DNA of 40,230 bases from Trichlorobacter sp. (GTDB lineage Bacteria > Desulfobacterota > Desulfuromonadia > Geobacterales > Pseudopelobacteraceae), in the NCBI RefSeq assembly GCF_030247655.1, contig NZ_JAOTRZ010000007.1, positions 1 through 40,230 of the forward strand. The letters are read 5' to 3'. The notes beneath the pieces are model-generated. The model searched no databases. It was not told the DNA's origin and was given only the letters and a program-made list of their open reading frames with translations. Within the stretch, counting starts at the first letter, position 1; every line of letters begins with the position of its first letter. Made by a program: the position numbers and the translations under genes. Positions 8,574 through 18,230 of this stretch are shown piece after piece.

Positions 8574-9665
8574 TTACCCCAGAGCGGCGATAATAGCGTC
8601 GCCCATTTCTTTGGTGTTGACGAGTTTTTCACCCGACTTGCTCTGGAAGATGTCGCGGGTACGGTAGCCCTGATCCAGAACGGTCTCCACAGCGGTATCA
8701 ATTGCGTCAGCCGCCTCAACCATGCCACAGGAGAACTTGAGCATCATGGCAGCGGACAGAATCTGGGCGATCGGGTTGGCAATCCCCTGGCCAGCAATGT
8801 CCGGGGCTGAGCCGCCGGAGGGTTCATACATGCCAAAGGTGCCTTCAGCCAGAGAGGCGGAGGGCAGCATGCCCAGAGAACCGGTCAGCATGGCTGCTTC
8901 GTCGGAGAGGATATCGCCGAACATGTTTTCGCACAGGATAACATCAAATTGCTTGGGCCACTTGACCAGTTGCATGGCAGCGTTATCCACATACATGTGG
9001 GACAGCTCTACATCAGGGTACTGCTTGGCAATATCAATCACCACTTCACGCCAGAGTACGGAAGAGGAAAGCACATTGGCCTTGTCAATGGAACAGACCT
9101 TTTTGCCCCGCTTCTGGGCAGCCAGAAAGGCAACATGGGTGATCCGCTCGATCTCCGGTACGCTGTACTTCATGGTGTCGATGCCGATCCGGTTACGGCC
9201 TTCGCCTTCAATCCCCTTGGGCTGGGAGAAGTAGATGCCGCCGGTCAGTTCACGAATCACCAGCACGTTGAAGCCGCCGCCAATAACTTCCTCTTTCAGT
9301 GAGGAAGCACCGGTCAGTGACGGGAAGATGATGGCTGGACGGAGGTTGGCGTAAAGACCAAAAATCTTGCGCAGTGGCAGCAGGGCGCCCCGCTCCGGCT
9401 GCTCGTCAGGGGGCAGGGTTTCCCACTTGGGGCCGCCCACCGAGCCGAACAGGATCGCGTCGGATGCCTTGCAGATATCAATGGTGGTCTGGGGCAGTGC
9501 CTTGCCCTCATTGTCAATCCCGGCACCGCCCACATTGGCAAAGGTGCCCTCAAAGGTTACATTGTATTTCTGGCCGATTACGTCAAGTACCCTGGTTGCC
9601 TCAGCCATTACCTCTGGTCCGATGCCGTCTCCCGGCAGGACCGCAATTTTAAAAGTCTTCGCCAT
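8574..9665 (-). CDS. leuB: 3-isopropylmalate dehydrogenase
   Basis: Oxidative decarboxylation of 3-isopropylmalate in leucine biosynthesis. From the ATG at 9665 the protein has 363 residues and starts [20 protein letters not shown], the standard beta-decarboxylating dehydrogenase N-terminus. The substrate-binding [14 protein letters not shown] region, catalytic Tyr and Lys regions, the metal-binding [25 protein letters not shown] block and the NAD-selecting [18 protein letters not shown] block are all present. The frame continues 6 codons upstream, but GGGGGGTGG lies just before this ATG, which decides the start. No leuC or leuD genes adjoin it here. It follows metK after a terminator. Confidence 0.95.
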   Translation of the reverse strand: MAKTFKIAVLPGDGIGPEVMAEATRVLDVIGQKYNVTFEGTFANVGGAGIDNEGKALPQTTIDICKASDAILFGSVGGPKWETLPPDEQPERGALLPLRKIFGLYANLRPAIIFPSLTGASSLKEEVIGGGFNVLVIRELTGGIYFSQPKGIEGEGRNRIGIDTMKYSVPEIERITHVAFLAAQKRGKKVCSIDKANVLSSSVLWREVVIDIAKQYPDVELSHMYVDNAAMQLVKWPKQFDVILCENMFGDILSDEAAMLTGSLGMLPSASLAEGTFGMYEPSGGSAPDIAGQGIANPIAQILSAAMMLKFSCGMVEAADAIDTAVETVLDQGYRTRDIFQSKSGEKLVNTKEMGDAIIAALG

Positions 9666-9733
9666 GTTCCACCCCCCTGTCAAAAAAGTGCGCTACCTTA
9701 CTGTATACATTAGATGTTTGTCAATCATCACGG

Positions 9734-9765
9734 AAAAGGGGCGATCTCATCGGAGACCGCCCCTT
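9734..9765 (-). terminator. terminator downstream of metK
   Basis: The arms AAGGGGCGATCTC (9736-9748) and GAGACCGCCCCTT (9753-9765) pair over 13 bp with one G-U pair in the minus-strand RNA and a 4-base loop. On the minus strand it is followed by TTTTCC. It separates metK from leuB. Confidence 0.85.
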
Positions 9766-9794
9766 ACAATAAACCTCAGGGTTGACGGCTCCGG

Positions 9795-10961
9795 TTACAG
9801 GCCGGCCTTCTGTTTGAGGATCTCTGCCTTATCGGTTTTCTCCCAAGTAAATTCAGGCAATTCACGGCCAAAGTGACCATAGGCAGCGGTCTTCTGGTAG
9901 ATCGGACGCAGCAGGTCAAGCTGCTCGGTGATGGCGCGGGGACGCATGTCGAAGACTTCCCGTACCAGTTCTGACAGACGGTGCTCGGACACCACGCCGG
10001 TGCCAAAGGCATTGACCATGATCGATACCGGTTCTGCCACGCCAATGGCATAGGCCACCTGAACTTCGCAACGCTCACACAGGCCGGCAGCCACCAGGTT
10101 TTTGGCCACATAGCGGCCCATGTAGGCAGCAGAGCGGTCAACCTTGGAAGGATCCTTGCCGGAGAAGGCACCGCCGCCGTGACGGCCCATGCCACCATAG
10201 GTATCCACGATGATCTTGCGCCCGGTCAGACCGCAGTCGCCCATGGGGCCACCCACCACAAAACGGCCAGTGGGGTTGATGAAGAAACGGGTCTGTTCAT
10301 CCATCAGATTTGCCGGGATTACCTTGCGAACAACTTCATCCATGACCCCTTCCACAATGGTTTCATGGGTTACATCAGGGGTGTGCTGGGTTGAGATAAC
10401 CACGGTGTTAACCCGTACCGGCTTGCCGTTGTCATACTCAACCGAAACCTGTGACTTTGCATCAGGACGCAGAAACTTCAGCAGGCCGGACTTGCGGACA
10501 TCAGCCAGACGTTTGACCAGTTGATGGGAAAGCTGGATCGGCATCGGCATCAGTTCAGGGGTTTCGTTGCAGGCATAGCCGAACATGAGACCCTGGTCAC
10601 CGGCTCCCTGCTCCTTGAACATCCCTTCGCCTTCGGTGACGCCCTGGGAGATGTCCGGGGACTGGCGGTCAAGGGAAACCAGTACTGAGCAGGTCTCATA
10701 GTCAAAGCCGGTTTCAGAACCGCAGTAGCCGATCTCCTTGATGGTGTTACGAACAACCTCGGCATAGTTCACCACAGCGCTGGTGGTGATTTCGCCGGCA
10801 ATCACCGCCATGCCGGTGGTCACCATGGTCTCGCAGGCCACGCGGGCCTTGGGGTCCTGGGCCAGGATGGCGTCCAGGATGCTGTCGGAGATCTGGTCAG
10901 CCATTTTGTCAGGGTGACCTTCGGATACGGATTCAGAGGTAAAGATAAATTTTTCAGCCAT
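9795..10961 (-). CDS. metK: S-adenosylmethionine synthetase
   Basis: Makes SAM from methionine and ATP. The protein has 388 residues, with all MetK blocks: [20 protein letters not shown] at the N-terminus, the ATP-binding signature [13 protein letters not shown], and the P-loop-like [19 protein letters not shown]. The ATG has AAAGGAG upstream. About 70 bases separate it from the small membrane protein gene, so it may be the last gene of that minus-strand run or have its own promoter. No SAM riboswitch was seen in the leader. Together with ahcY, the SahR-like regulator and metY in this window it supplies the SAM cycle. Confidence 0.96.
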   Translation of the reverse strand: MAEKFIFTSESVSEGHPDKMADQISDSILDAILAQDPKARVACETMVTTGMAVIAGEITTSAVVNYAEVVRNTIKEIGYCGSETGFDYETCSVLVSLDRQSPDISQGVTEGEGMFKEQGAGDQGLMFGYACNETPELMPMPIQLSHQLVKRLADVRKSGLLKFLRPDAKSQVSVEYDNGKPVRVNTVVISTQHTPDVTHETIVEGVMDEVVRKVIPANLMDEQTRFFINPTGRFVVGGPMGDCGLTGRKIIVDTYGGMGRHGGGAFSGKDPSKVDRSAAYMGRYVAKNLVAAGLCERCEVQVAYAIGVAEPVSIMVNAFGTGVVSEHRLSELVREVFDMRPRAITEQLDLLRPIYQKTAAYGHFGRELPEFTWEKTDKAEILKQKAGL

Positions 10962-11028
10962 CTGTTGAAACTCCTTTTACGTAAAATAGAGGTTGTTGCC
11001 AGACAAAACTAATTCTCGTTAAAGCGTT

Positions 11029-11352
11029 TTATTGATCTTCAGCATCAGCATGCTGCCTGCTGCGGTGGCGGATATACAGCTGCCCGCCCAGGTCAAACAG
11101 CACCAGCGCAGTAACCAGCAGCAGCAACGGCCCGTTGTAGCGGAAAAAGGCAAAGCAGTTGAAAAACATATACAGCAGCACCACGCCGGTCAGCAGCTTA
11201 CGGACACTGCCGACACCTGATTCAGCTGCCTCGGGATCGCCGCCACCGGCCTGAAACAGCAGTGGTGCCAGATGGTAGCCCACCGAGGCATCCACCAGTA
11301 CCAGCAGGATATTAGCCACAAACAGCGGCAGTAACAGGGTATCCATCTCCAT
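11029..11352 (-). CDS. small integral membrane protein of unknown function
   Basis: A 107-residue protein with three predicted membrane segments: LLLPLFVANILLVLVDAS (near residues 4-22), LLTGVVLLYMFFNCFAFF (about 50-68) and LLLLVTALVLFDLGGQLY (about 73-91), and a charged C-terminus rich in His and Asp. No family was recognised. The ATG at 11352 overlaps the TGA of the DUF169 gene (TGATG), the pattern of translational coupling; two in-frame TTG codons precede it. The tight overlap suggests that it works with, or at least is co-made with, the DUF169 protein. Confidence 0.65.
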   Translation of the reverse strand: MEMDTLLLPLFVANILLVLVDASVGYHLAPLLFQAGGGDPEAAESGVGSVRKLLTGVVLLYMFFNCFAFFRYNGPLLLLVTALVLFDLGGQLYIRHRSRQHADAEDQ

Positions 11353-12116
11353 CAACAATCGCCTTCAGCAGTGATGTAATCCGGTGGCAAGTCGCAGCCG
11401 GACGGAATCTGAAACGGTACCGGGTAGCGGATACCGGCCTTGTGGGTGGCTGCCAGCCCTTCTGCAGTCCGCTCCAACCAGGCAAACGGAATGCCGATGC
11501 ACAGCTCGTGATCCTGGGTCATGCCAAAGCGGCGATCACCCAGACAGGGGATCTCCACCGTGGGTTCACCGGTCAAGGCAACCTGGGCCACGGCCCGGGA
11601 ACAGACCCCGGCATCACCGGAACTCTTCATGGTAAACTCGCCCCCCTGCTGAAACAGGAAGGCCTGCACAAAGCGCATGGCCTGGGCCGAATTGACGTAC
11701 AACACCACCAGATCAGGAATCATCCCTTCCACCGGGCGGGCCAGGGGATAGGTCAGGAGCCCTTGCACATCAGGGGCCAGTCGAGGCATTGACTGCTGCA
11801 TGGCAGCGGCTGCAGCCTGATCTTTCTGATAGATACCGTTGTTGACCGAACCATCCAGCACCCGTTGCGGCGGATCAATCAGACCGACACAACCGGCACC
11901 CAGTACGCAATGGGCGGTATGCTTGTCAGCCCAGGTGGACCAGCCATACATCCGGCTGTAGGCGATCTGCTGGCAGACGGTCAGGCGCTGCCCCTTGACC
12001 CGGATCTTCTTGCCTGCAATCAGGGTAAGGTCTTTGACAATGGTGACGCCAACCGGTTGTGTGACCGGATTTACGGTCTCTTTGACAACGGCAAGAAAAT
12101 GCTCAAGCTGTTCCAT
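11352..12116 (-). CDS. DUF169 family protein
   Basis: A protein of about 254 residues resembling DUF169, a family of unknown biochemical function common in anaerobic bacteria and archaea. Typical features are the early HFLAVVKETVNPVTQPVGV, then VCQQIAYSRMYGWS, a Cys pair in HCVLGAGCVGL and the late CLGDRRFGMTQDHELCIGIP. Two ATGs are in frame (12122 and 12116); GGGAGG is 8 bases before the second and only 2 before the first, so the second is preferred. It overlaps the following membrane protein gene by one base. The conserved cysteines could bind a metal or cluster, but that is speculation. Confidence 0.78.
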   Translation of the reverse strand: MEQLEHFLAVVKETVNPVTQPVGVTIVKDLTLIAGKKIRVKGQRLTVCQQIAYSRMYGWSTWADKHTAHCVLGAGCVGLIDPPQRVLDGSVNNGIYQKDQAAAAAMQQSMPRLAPDVQGLLTYPLARPVEGMIPDLVVLYVNSAQAMRFVQAFLFQQGGEFTMKSSGDAGVCSRAVAQVALTGEPTVEIPCLGDRRFGMTQDHELCIGIPFAWLERTAEGLAATHKAGIRYPVPFQIPSGCDLPPDYITAEGDC

Positions 12117-12146
12117 GGTCATGACCTCCCTGGTGCTGGACTGGTG

Positions 12147-12476
12147 CTATTGTTTCTGGCGTGCCCGTGCCCGGCGCGATCCCGGCTGGGTGTTGCCTGC
12201 GCCACGGGTTAGCGGCTTTTCGTGCGCTTTTTGCGGATTGGCAATGCTGACCGTGATGACCCGATTCTCCATCAAGGCGCCATCCAGGCATTCAATCGCT
12301 TCCTGGAGCTGCGCTTCATCAGCCATCCGCACGTAACCGCAGCCTTTGGACTTGCCGGTTTCCGGGTCAGTGATGATATGTACCGAGGTGACCGTACCGG
12401 CCACGCTGAACATCTTGCGCAGATCCTCGGTCGTTGCTTCATAGGGCAGATGCCCCACATATAATTCTTTAGCCAT
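12147..12476 (-). CDS. RRM-type single-domain RNA-binding protein
   Basis: A 109-residue protein that is essentially one RNA recognition motif. RNP2 is visible as LYVGHL (residues 5-10) and RNP1 as KGCGYVRM, where the usual aromatic residue 3 is replaced by Cys while the Tyr is kept. The C-terminal tail (about 83-109) is Arg/Lys/Gly rich. Similar small RRM proteins in cyanobacteria and delta-proteobacteria bind single-stranded RNA and are often linked to stress responses. GAGGGA precedes the ATG. It lies 15 bases after the YkgJ-like gene in a compact minus-strand run. RNA targets are unknown. Confidence 0.9.
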   Translation of the reverse strand: MAKELYVGHLPYEATTEDLRKMFSVAGTVTSVHIITDPETGKSKGCGYVRMADEAQLQEAIECLDGALMENRVITVSIANPQKAHEKPLTRGAGNTQPGSRRARARQKQ

Positions 12477-12491
12477 CTGCTGGTCCCTCTT

Positions 12492-12749
12492 TCAATCCGG
12501 TTCTGTCAGCTGTTCCCACTGCTGCAGTTGTTGCATCGCCTCTGCAGCGGTTGCGCCGCACATCTCCCGGCCTGGCTGCAGACTGCTGCAGACCGCCGGA
12601 CGTTCCGGTCTGCCAAAGATACGGCAACGGCCTTCCGGCGTCAACTGAACACAGCGGATTCCAGCCGATTTTCCTTCCGGCATCCCCGGAATGGCAGAGC
12701 TGATGGAGGGGGCAATACAGCAGGCAGCACAGCCAGACCGGCACTCCAT
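12492..12749 (-). CDS. YkgJ-like cysteine-cluster protein
   Basis: A short 85-residue protein starting MECRSGCAACCIAP. The C-x3-C-x2-CC start and later Cys residues (IRCVQL, GRCRIFG, AVCSSL, EMCG) match the zinc- or iron-chelating Cys pattern of the YkgJ/UPF0153 family. The role of the family is poorly known. The frame is open further upstream, but this ATG lies only 4 bases after the rhodanese stop and starts right at the conserved cluster; its ribosome-binding site is weak. It is co-directional and tightly spaced with the rhodanese and RRM genes. Confidence 0.75.
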   Translation of the reverse strand: MECRSGCAACCIAPSISSAIPGMPEGKSAGIRCVQLTPEGRCRIFGRPERPAVCSSLQPGREMCGATAAEAMQQLQQWEQLTEPD

Positions 12750-12753
12750 GGGG

Positions 12754-13065
12754 CTATTTTTCCAGCGGCAGTCCGGCCTGACGCCAGCCGGGCATATCAC
12801 CATCAAGATAGGCTATCCTGCTGTAACCTCGCTTGGCAAGCATGGAGCCAACCATTTCAGCCCGCGCCCCGGATTCACAGTATAACACCAGTTGCGTCTG
12901 CTTGTCCTGCGGCAGTGAGCCGGTCATTCTGAACAGCACCTTCCAGAACGGCAGCAGCAGGGCACCGGGAACATGCCCCATGCGGTACTCCATACCACTG
13001 CGTATATCCAGTACCGTGGGGGGTGTTTTTGATTTTAACTGTTTGTGTAGTTCTTTTGCATTCAT
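12754..13065 (-). CDS. single-domain rhodanese (sulfurtransferase)
   Basis: A 103-residue single-domain rhodanese that transfers sulfane sulfur through a cysteine persulfide. The domain is complete: TVLDIRSGMEYRMGHVPGAL, the active-site loop LYCESGARAE with the catalytic Cys, and the C-terminal YLDGDMPGWRQAGLPL signature. The ATG at 13065 is chosen because upstream residues do not fit the family and a GGAG lies about 11 bases before it. It sits between the RepA-like ATPase gene and the YkgJ-like gene in the same direction. It lacks a signal peptide and is cytoplasmic. The sulfur acceptor is unknown. Confidence 0.88.
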   Translation of the reverse strand: MNAKELHKQLKSKTPPTVLDIRSGMEYRMGHVPGALLLPFWKVLFRMTGSLPQDKQTQLVLYCESGARAEMVGSMLAKRGYSRIAYLDGDMPGWRQAGLPLEK

Positions 13066-13087
13066 CGGTTGTTCTGCTCCGTTGCGG

Positions 13088-13855
13088 CTATGGTCGGCCT
13101 GTGGTGGCAAACCAGATCCCGGCCCCCATACTTAGTCCAATATCACGGTGGCCCAGATAATCACTTTGCACCCGTAATCCGTTTTCAAGCAGAGACATGC
13201 TGACTTCAACCTTGTTAAAGGCATCATAGCGGTTGCGGTCTCCCACCACCAGCAATACAGCGGCAGGCAGTTGGCGCAGCTTCAGGTACAGTTCTGAAAT
13301 ATTTTTCAGGTTGTCCGGAAAAAAGTCCTCCACCGGGTCCAGCACAATCAGCTTGCATTTGAAGTAGGTGCAGAACTGGTGCAGGTAGGCGTAGGTCTTG
13401 GTCATGCTGCCGGAGACGTCGATCAGGTGCGGCGATACACCGTAGCATTCATCAAAGAGCGAGATATGGCTGAAATTGTCCAGATCCTGCTCAATCCGCT
13501 CCCCCAGTTCCGGTGTTGATTTCGACCACTCCCGGGTCAACCGTTTAAACCTGCGATGGCAGTCTTCGTCCGTATCCCGGGCATTTATGTACAGTACCTT
13601 GCCGGACTGCAGGCAACGGAACTGCTCCAGAAACGGCAGGTCAAAGGCTACCGACATGGCGAGCTGCATTGCCAGAGTGGTTTTGCCATAGACGTTGTTG
13701 GTCTGCAAAGAGACCAGGGAATTAGCTGGGATAACATCCTCTACCAGATATTCTTCCGGCTTCGGCTTGACAAACTCACGTTCCTGCCACGCCTTGATCC
13801 CCAATTTTGTAGCAAAAGGGTTCTCTTCAATCTTCAGGTTGGATGCGATCGTCAT
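13088..13855 (-). CDS. RepA/AAA_25-like ATPase with degenerate P-loop
   Basis: A 255-residue protein with the RecA-like fold pattern of the RepA/AAA_25 group. After a leader, VIPANSLVSLQTNNVYGKTT (about 42-61) occupies the Walker A position, but the Gly-rich loop is replaced by TNNVY before the GKTT. It is followed by LAMQLAMSVAF, then VLYINARDTDEDCHRRFKRL in place of the usual acidic strand, and the Walker B strand KLIVLDPVEDFF. The lead ATG at 13855 follows a weak site; an upstream GTG extension is less likely. It lies between ahcY and the rhodanese gene. Nucleotide binding may be weakened or lost. Its role is unknown; it could regulate or load DNA, or be a repurposed scaffold. Confidence 0.65.
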   Translation of the reverse strand: MTIASNLKIEENPFATKLGIKAWQEREFVKPKPEEYLVEDVIPANSLVSLQTNNVYGKTTLAMQLAMSVAFDLPFLEQFRCLQSGKVLYINARDTDEDCHRRFKRLTREWSKSTPELGERIEQDLDNFSHISLFDECYGVSPHLIDVSGSMTKTYAYLHQFCTYFKCKLIVLDPVEDFFPDNLKNISELYLKLRQLPAAVLLVVGDRNRYDAFNKVEVSMSLLENGLRVQSDYLGHRDIGLSMGAGIWFATTGRP

Positions 13856-13888
13856 GGATTTATACCTGAAAAGCGCTTTCCTGTTTTG

Positions 13889-13919
13889 AGAAAGGGGGGC
13901 GACTGCTTCCAGACGCCCC
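13889..13919 (-). terminator. possible weak terminator after ahcY
   Basis: GGGGCG (13896-13901) and CGCCCC (13914-13919) can pair around a 12-base loop. On the minus strand the tail is CCTTTCTC, a poor U-tract. It falls in the gap between ahcY and the ATPase gene and could allow partial read-through. Confidence 0.35.
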
Positions 13920-13935
13920 ACCGGACAGTTACTGT

Positions 13936-15319
<1,384 letters not shown>

Positions 15320-15330
<11 letters not shown>

Positions 15331-16264
15331 GTTCATTCTCCTTTGTTGGTGTGTACGCCTGTATCAACAGCACCGCTTCCTGGCCTTGCAGGGGCGGTAC
15401 CTGTGCAATGGCAACCGTGCCAAAATCTGCTTCTTTCAGCCAGTGCCGTAACTCTTCTTCTTCAAATCCCAACCATTGATCCGCCAGTTGCTCGCGGGCC
15501 AGTTCACGTTCATGGCGGGCCAGATCTGCCAGCAGCATCGATCCGCCACCCACCAGCACCCTCTTTATCTCTGCCAACACCGAAGGCGGATCAGCCGCGT
15601 GGTGCAGCACCATGTTCAGGATGGCGCAATCAACGGAGTGGTCCGGTAGAGGCAGATGGTTCATCTCCCCCAGCCGCAGGTCAACCCCTGCAATGCCGGA
15701 TGCATCCAGCCTGCGGCGGGCCTCATCCAGCATGGCCGGAGAATGGTCAACCCCGATCACGGAACAGGCCTTTTGAATCAGGGATGGCAGCAGGCCACCG
15801 GTACCAAGCCCGATCTCCACCACCTGTTGTCCTTGTGGTATCAGCGCCAGCAACTGCTCCCGGTAGTCCGGCACCGGCAGCAGGGTCCGGGCCAGATTAT
15901 CCCACTGGCGGGCATGCTGATCAAAAAACTGCCGACTGCGCTGACGGCGGGCTTCAAGCACCGCGGCAATCTGTGCCAGATCTTTTTCCCGCTCCGGCAG
16001 GGTCTCCAGCTCCTGCTCCAACACCGGCCTGATGGCGTGGAAAAAGGGCGACTCACTGCTGGCGCGATAGTAGCTCCAGGTCCCCTGGCGTTTAACCAAC
16101 AGTACACCCACCTCAGTCAGGATCTTGAGGTGTCGTGAGATGCGGGACTGGCCCATTGCAAGGATGGCGGTCAACTCCTGCACGGTAAATTCACCACGCA
16201 GCAGGATCGCCACCAGACGCAGACGACAAGGGTCAGCAAGAGCTTTGAGAACATCAAGAAGCAT
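15320..16264 (-). CDS. ArsR-family regulator fused to a SAM-dependent methyltransferase domain (SahR-like)
   Basis: A 314-residue fusion. Residues 1-85 are an ArsR winged helix: [40 protein letters not shown] (recognition helix) and the wing [14 protein letters not shown]. Residues about 115-300 are a class I methyltransferase: motif [13 protein letters not shown] (148-159), a Val-Asp-His acidic loop after strand 2, and [15 protein letters not shown]. This architecture matches SahR, reported as an S-adenosylhomocysteine-responsive repressor of methionine-cycle genes in Proteobacteria. The adjacency and overlap with ahcY support that role. It has its own promoter and candidate operator. Whether the methyltransferase domain is only a ligand sensor is not visible from sequence. 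Confidence 0.85.
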
Positions 16265-16289
16265 AGATCTGTTTTCCTGAAAAACTTAA

Positions 16290-16305
16290 ATCAACTTTTC
16301 TTGAT
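16290..16305. promoter_or_regulatory. candidate SahR-type operator
   Basis: A perfect inverted repeat, ATCAA-N6-TTGAT (on the minus strand ATCAAGAAAAGTTGAT). It overlaps the -10 hexamer of the promoter in front of the SahR-like gene, the right place for autorepression. No second copy was noticed in front of metK or metY. Confidence 0.4.
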
Positions 16306-16332
16306 ATAGCAACTGACCTGCTGCTGAGTCAA
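16303..16332 (-). promoter_or_regulatory. sigma70-like promoter of the sahR-like/ahcY operon
   Basis: On the minus strand: TTGACT (16332-16327), an 18-base spacer, and TATATC (16308-16303). The -35 matches at 5 of 6 positions and the -10 at 4 of 6. The start codon of the regulator is about 40 bases downstream. The -10 overlaps the ATCAA/TTGAT inverted repeat. Confidence 0.55.
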
Positions 16333-16429
16333 CAAAAATCAGAGCACTGACTTGTTATTCAAGCTTAGGGATGGATTTTTAATCACAGAACAGGTGGTAA
16401 AGCCGCCAGGCTGTGATTATAGTAAAAAT

Positions 16430-17362
16430 ATGGATGCTCAGAATGAAACCGTAAGCGCCCAACGGGACGTATGGTTGCCCCTTGCCCCTGCTGCAGTCGG
16501 CATGGTGGAACAACAGGTAAAGCCTGTCTGGCTGCTGGTGCTGTCGGCCAGGGGAATTCCGTATCGGTTAGCCCCTGATCAGTCAGAGATGCAGCTACTG
16601 GTGCCGGAAGAACACCTGCATGCTGCCATCTATGAATTGCAATGCTATGAAACAGAAAATCGCAACTGGCCTCCTCCGTCAACACCCACCCGTGAGTTGG
16701 ATCAAAGCGTACTGGCAACACTCTCCATTCTGATCCTGCTGGCGGCCTTCCACAACTTTGTCCGCGCAGACCTTATTATGATCAACGGGGTACTACCGGA
16801 CTGGTTCAGCCTCGGGATGGTACAGGCAGGCAGCATCAGGGCAGGGGAGTGGTGGCGGCTGATCACCGCCTTGACCCTGCATGCCGACCTGCCGCACCTG
16901 CTGGGTAATCTTGCTGTTGGCGGGCTTTTTGTTTTCCTGCTCTGCCGGGAATGGGGAACCGGCCTGTCCTGGCTGCTGACACTGCTGGCCGGCCTGCTGG
17001 GTAACCTTGCCAATGTGTTCCTGCAACCAGCCGCCCACAATTCAGTGGGGGCCTCAACAGCGGTCTTTGGTGTGGTGGGAATCCTGGCAGGGGTACGTGT
17101 CATCAGGCACCGTCAGCACCAGCAGTACCGCTGGTCCTTGCCGGTAGCCGGAGCAGTGGCGCTGTTGGTGATACTTGGCTCAGAAGGAAAGAATACCGAT
17201 CTTGGGGCGCATCTGTTCGGGCTTGTGTCCGGCATACCGCTGGGTGTGTCTGTTGAACTGCTGATCAGCCGGTTTGGTCCTGTACCTCGCCTGGCAAACC
17301 TGCTGCTGGGGTTGCTGAGTATGGTTTGTGTGGCAGGGGCGTGGTGGCTGGCGTTAAGCTGA
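16430..17362 (+). CDS. rhomboid family intramembrane serine protease
   Basis: A 310-residue protein from the ATG at 16430. A soluble N-terminal region (about 1-90) precedes the rhomboid core with about six membrane segments. The core motifs are all present: EWWRLITALTLHADLPHLLGN (WR motif and the HxxxN helix), catalytic Ser209 in SVGASTAVFG, and catalytic His261 in DLGAHLFGL. Active enzymes of this family cut substrate membrane helices within the bilayer. The open frame extends upstream to a TTG at 16352, but no Shine-Dalgarno supports either start, so the exact N-terminus is uncertain. It is divergent from the SahR-like gene. Substrates are unknown. Confidence 0.88.
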   Translation: MDAQNETVSAQRDVWLPLAPAAVGMVEQQVKPVWLLVLSARGIPYRLAPDQSEMQLLVPEEHLHAAIYELQCYETENRNWPPPSTPTRELDQSVLATLSILILLAAFHNFVRADLIMINGVLPDWFSLGMVQAGSIRAGEWWRLITALTLHADLPHLLGNLAVGGLFVFLLCREWGTGLSWLLTLLAGLLGNLANVFLQPAAHNSVGASTAVFGVVGILAGVRVIRHRQHQQYRWSLPVAGAVALLVILGSEGKNTDLGAHLFGLVSGIPLGVSVELLISRFGPVPRLANLLLGLLSMVCVAGAWWLALS

Positions 17363-17468
17363 CGGGAAGCTCAGGGGTACAAGCCAGGCAGCAACCTGAA
17401 GATTGTCGGCCCCAGCTGGCCACCGCCTTGCTCAAACCTGCAACTATAGCAGGGTCTGCTGAAATATC

Positions 17469-17693
17469 TCAGTGCGTGCTGATACTTTTGCTGCCATCCG
17501 CATGTTTAAAATTTGCTTCCTGCCTTGCATGGCGGGCCAGCTCACAAAGGCCGATCTCCCTCATGTGCGGTGACTCCATCTGTGACAACAGAGTTGATAA
17601 CTCCAGCCACTCATGCCGGATAGGGATTTCCGGAAGATGTTCATTGCGTAGTCGTTCTGCGATTGCGGCAAAATAGGCCTCATTTTTTTGCAT
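17469..17693 (-). CDS. small hypothetical protein
   Basis: A 74-residue mostly helical, charged protein (MQKNEAYFAAIAERLRNEHL, then a Leu-rich LELSTLLSQ helix). No domain was recognised. The ATG at 17693 follows AAAGGA with a spacing of 8. It starts 22 bases after the stop of another small gene, and the pair form a two-gene minus-strand unit. It is hydrophilic with no membrane or signal segment. The paired, short, well-translated layout would fit an accessory module, but nothing in the sequence proves a function. Confidence 0.6.
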   Translation of the reverse strand: MQKNEAYFAAIAERLRNEHLPEIPIRHEWLELSTLLSQMESPHMREIGLCELARHARQEANFKHADGSKSISTH

Positions 17694-17715
17694 GGCTGTG
17701 TCCTTTATATCGGTT

Positions 17716-17922
17716 TTAGGCTGTTTCCTCAACAGGCTGCTGAAATGGTGCTAATGACACCTCTAACGGTTCTGTGTCCCAGGTGATTTCAGGATAGAGT
17801 TGTTTGTCGAGACGAAGGTACGAACCGTCAAGTGCAGCATCAGCCCACCAGCACTCCCGGCGTCGTTCAGGAAGGATTCTGAACAGATACAGATCATTGT
17901 TTTTATCCCGTGCAAGATACAT
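17716..17922 (-). CDS. small hypothetical protein (acidic, Trp/Tyr-rich)
   Basis: A 68-residue protein beginning MYLARDKNNDLYLFRILPER and continuing with aromatic residues (CWWAD, GSYLRLDKQLYPEITWDTEP). It has the look of a small beta-rich domain. Similar short proteins occur as hypotheticals in phages and assorted bacteria, but no name can be given. GGAGG lies 7 bases before the ATG, a strong signal that it is translated. It is the first gene of the pair with the 74-residue protein. Confidence 0.6.
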   Translation of the reverse strand: MYLARDKNNDLYLFRILPERRRECWWADAALDGSYLRLDKQLYPEITWDTEPLEVSLAPFQQPVEETA

Positions 17923-18181
17923 TCTGCATCCTCCAGGCCAATGCTATTTTGATCAATCTGTTTAAAATAATTGAAGATAAATTTTATGTTAGTGTATTCC
18001 GGTTGTGGTTCCCAAGACAAGTGCCGATTGTGTGACAGCGTTTGTAGTCGAATTAATATGTGCAGGTGAAAACCTGTCCTTACGGAGAAACGAGACCGGT
18101 TAAACAGCCTGCTTTGAAAATAACAGAAAGACATGCCTGACCCCAATGGCTTTATTGGCCAATGGCTCGAAAAAAGACAAC

Positions 18182-18208
18182 AAAAAACCCGCCAGAAAGC
18201 AGGCGGGT
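18182..18208 (-). terminator. terminator of the nitronate monooxygenase-like gene
   Basis: ACCCGCC (18187-18193) and GGCGGGT (18202-18208) form a 7-bp stem around an 8-base loop. On the minus strand it is followed by six T residues, about 20 bases past the stop. Confidence 0.85.
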
Positions 18209-18230
18209 CTTTAAAAGATATGTCGAAATA

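Noticed and set aside
10962-11028. SAM riboswitch in front of metK
   Set aside because: The leader is only about 70 bases with no SAM-I, SAM-II or SAM/SAH-type conserved blocks visible.
16265-16429. SAH riboswitch upstream of the ahcY operon
   Set aside because: No conserved SAH-riboswitch core was seen; the inverted repeat there fits a protein operator better.
18000-18130. c-di-GMP (GEMM) riboswitch
   Set aside because: A GGTGAAAACC hairpin and an ACGGAG stretch caught the eye, but the conserved GEMM core and tetraloop-receptor layout are absent.
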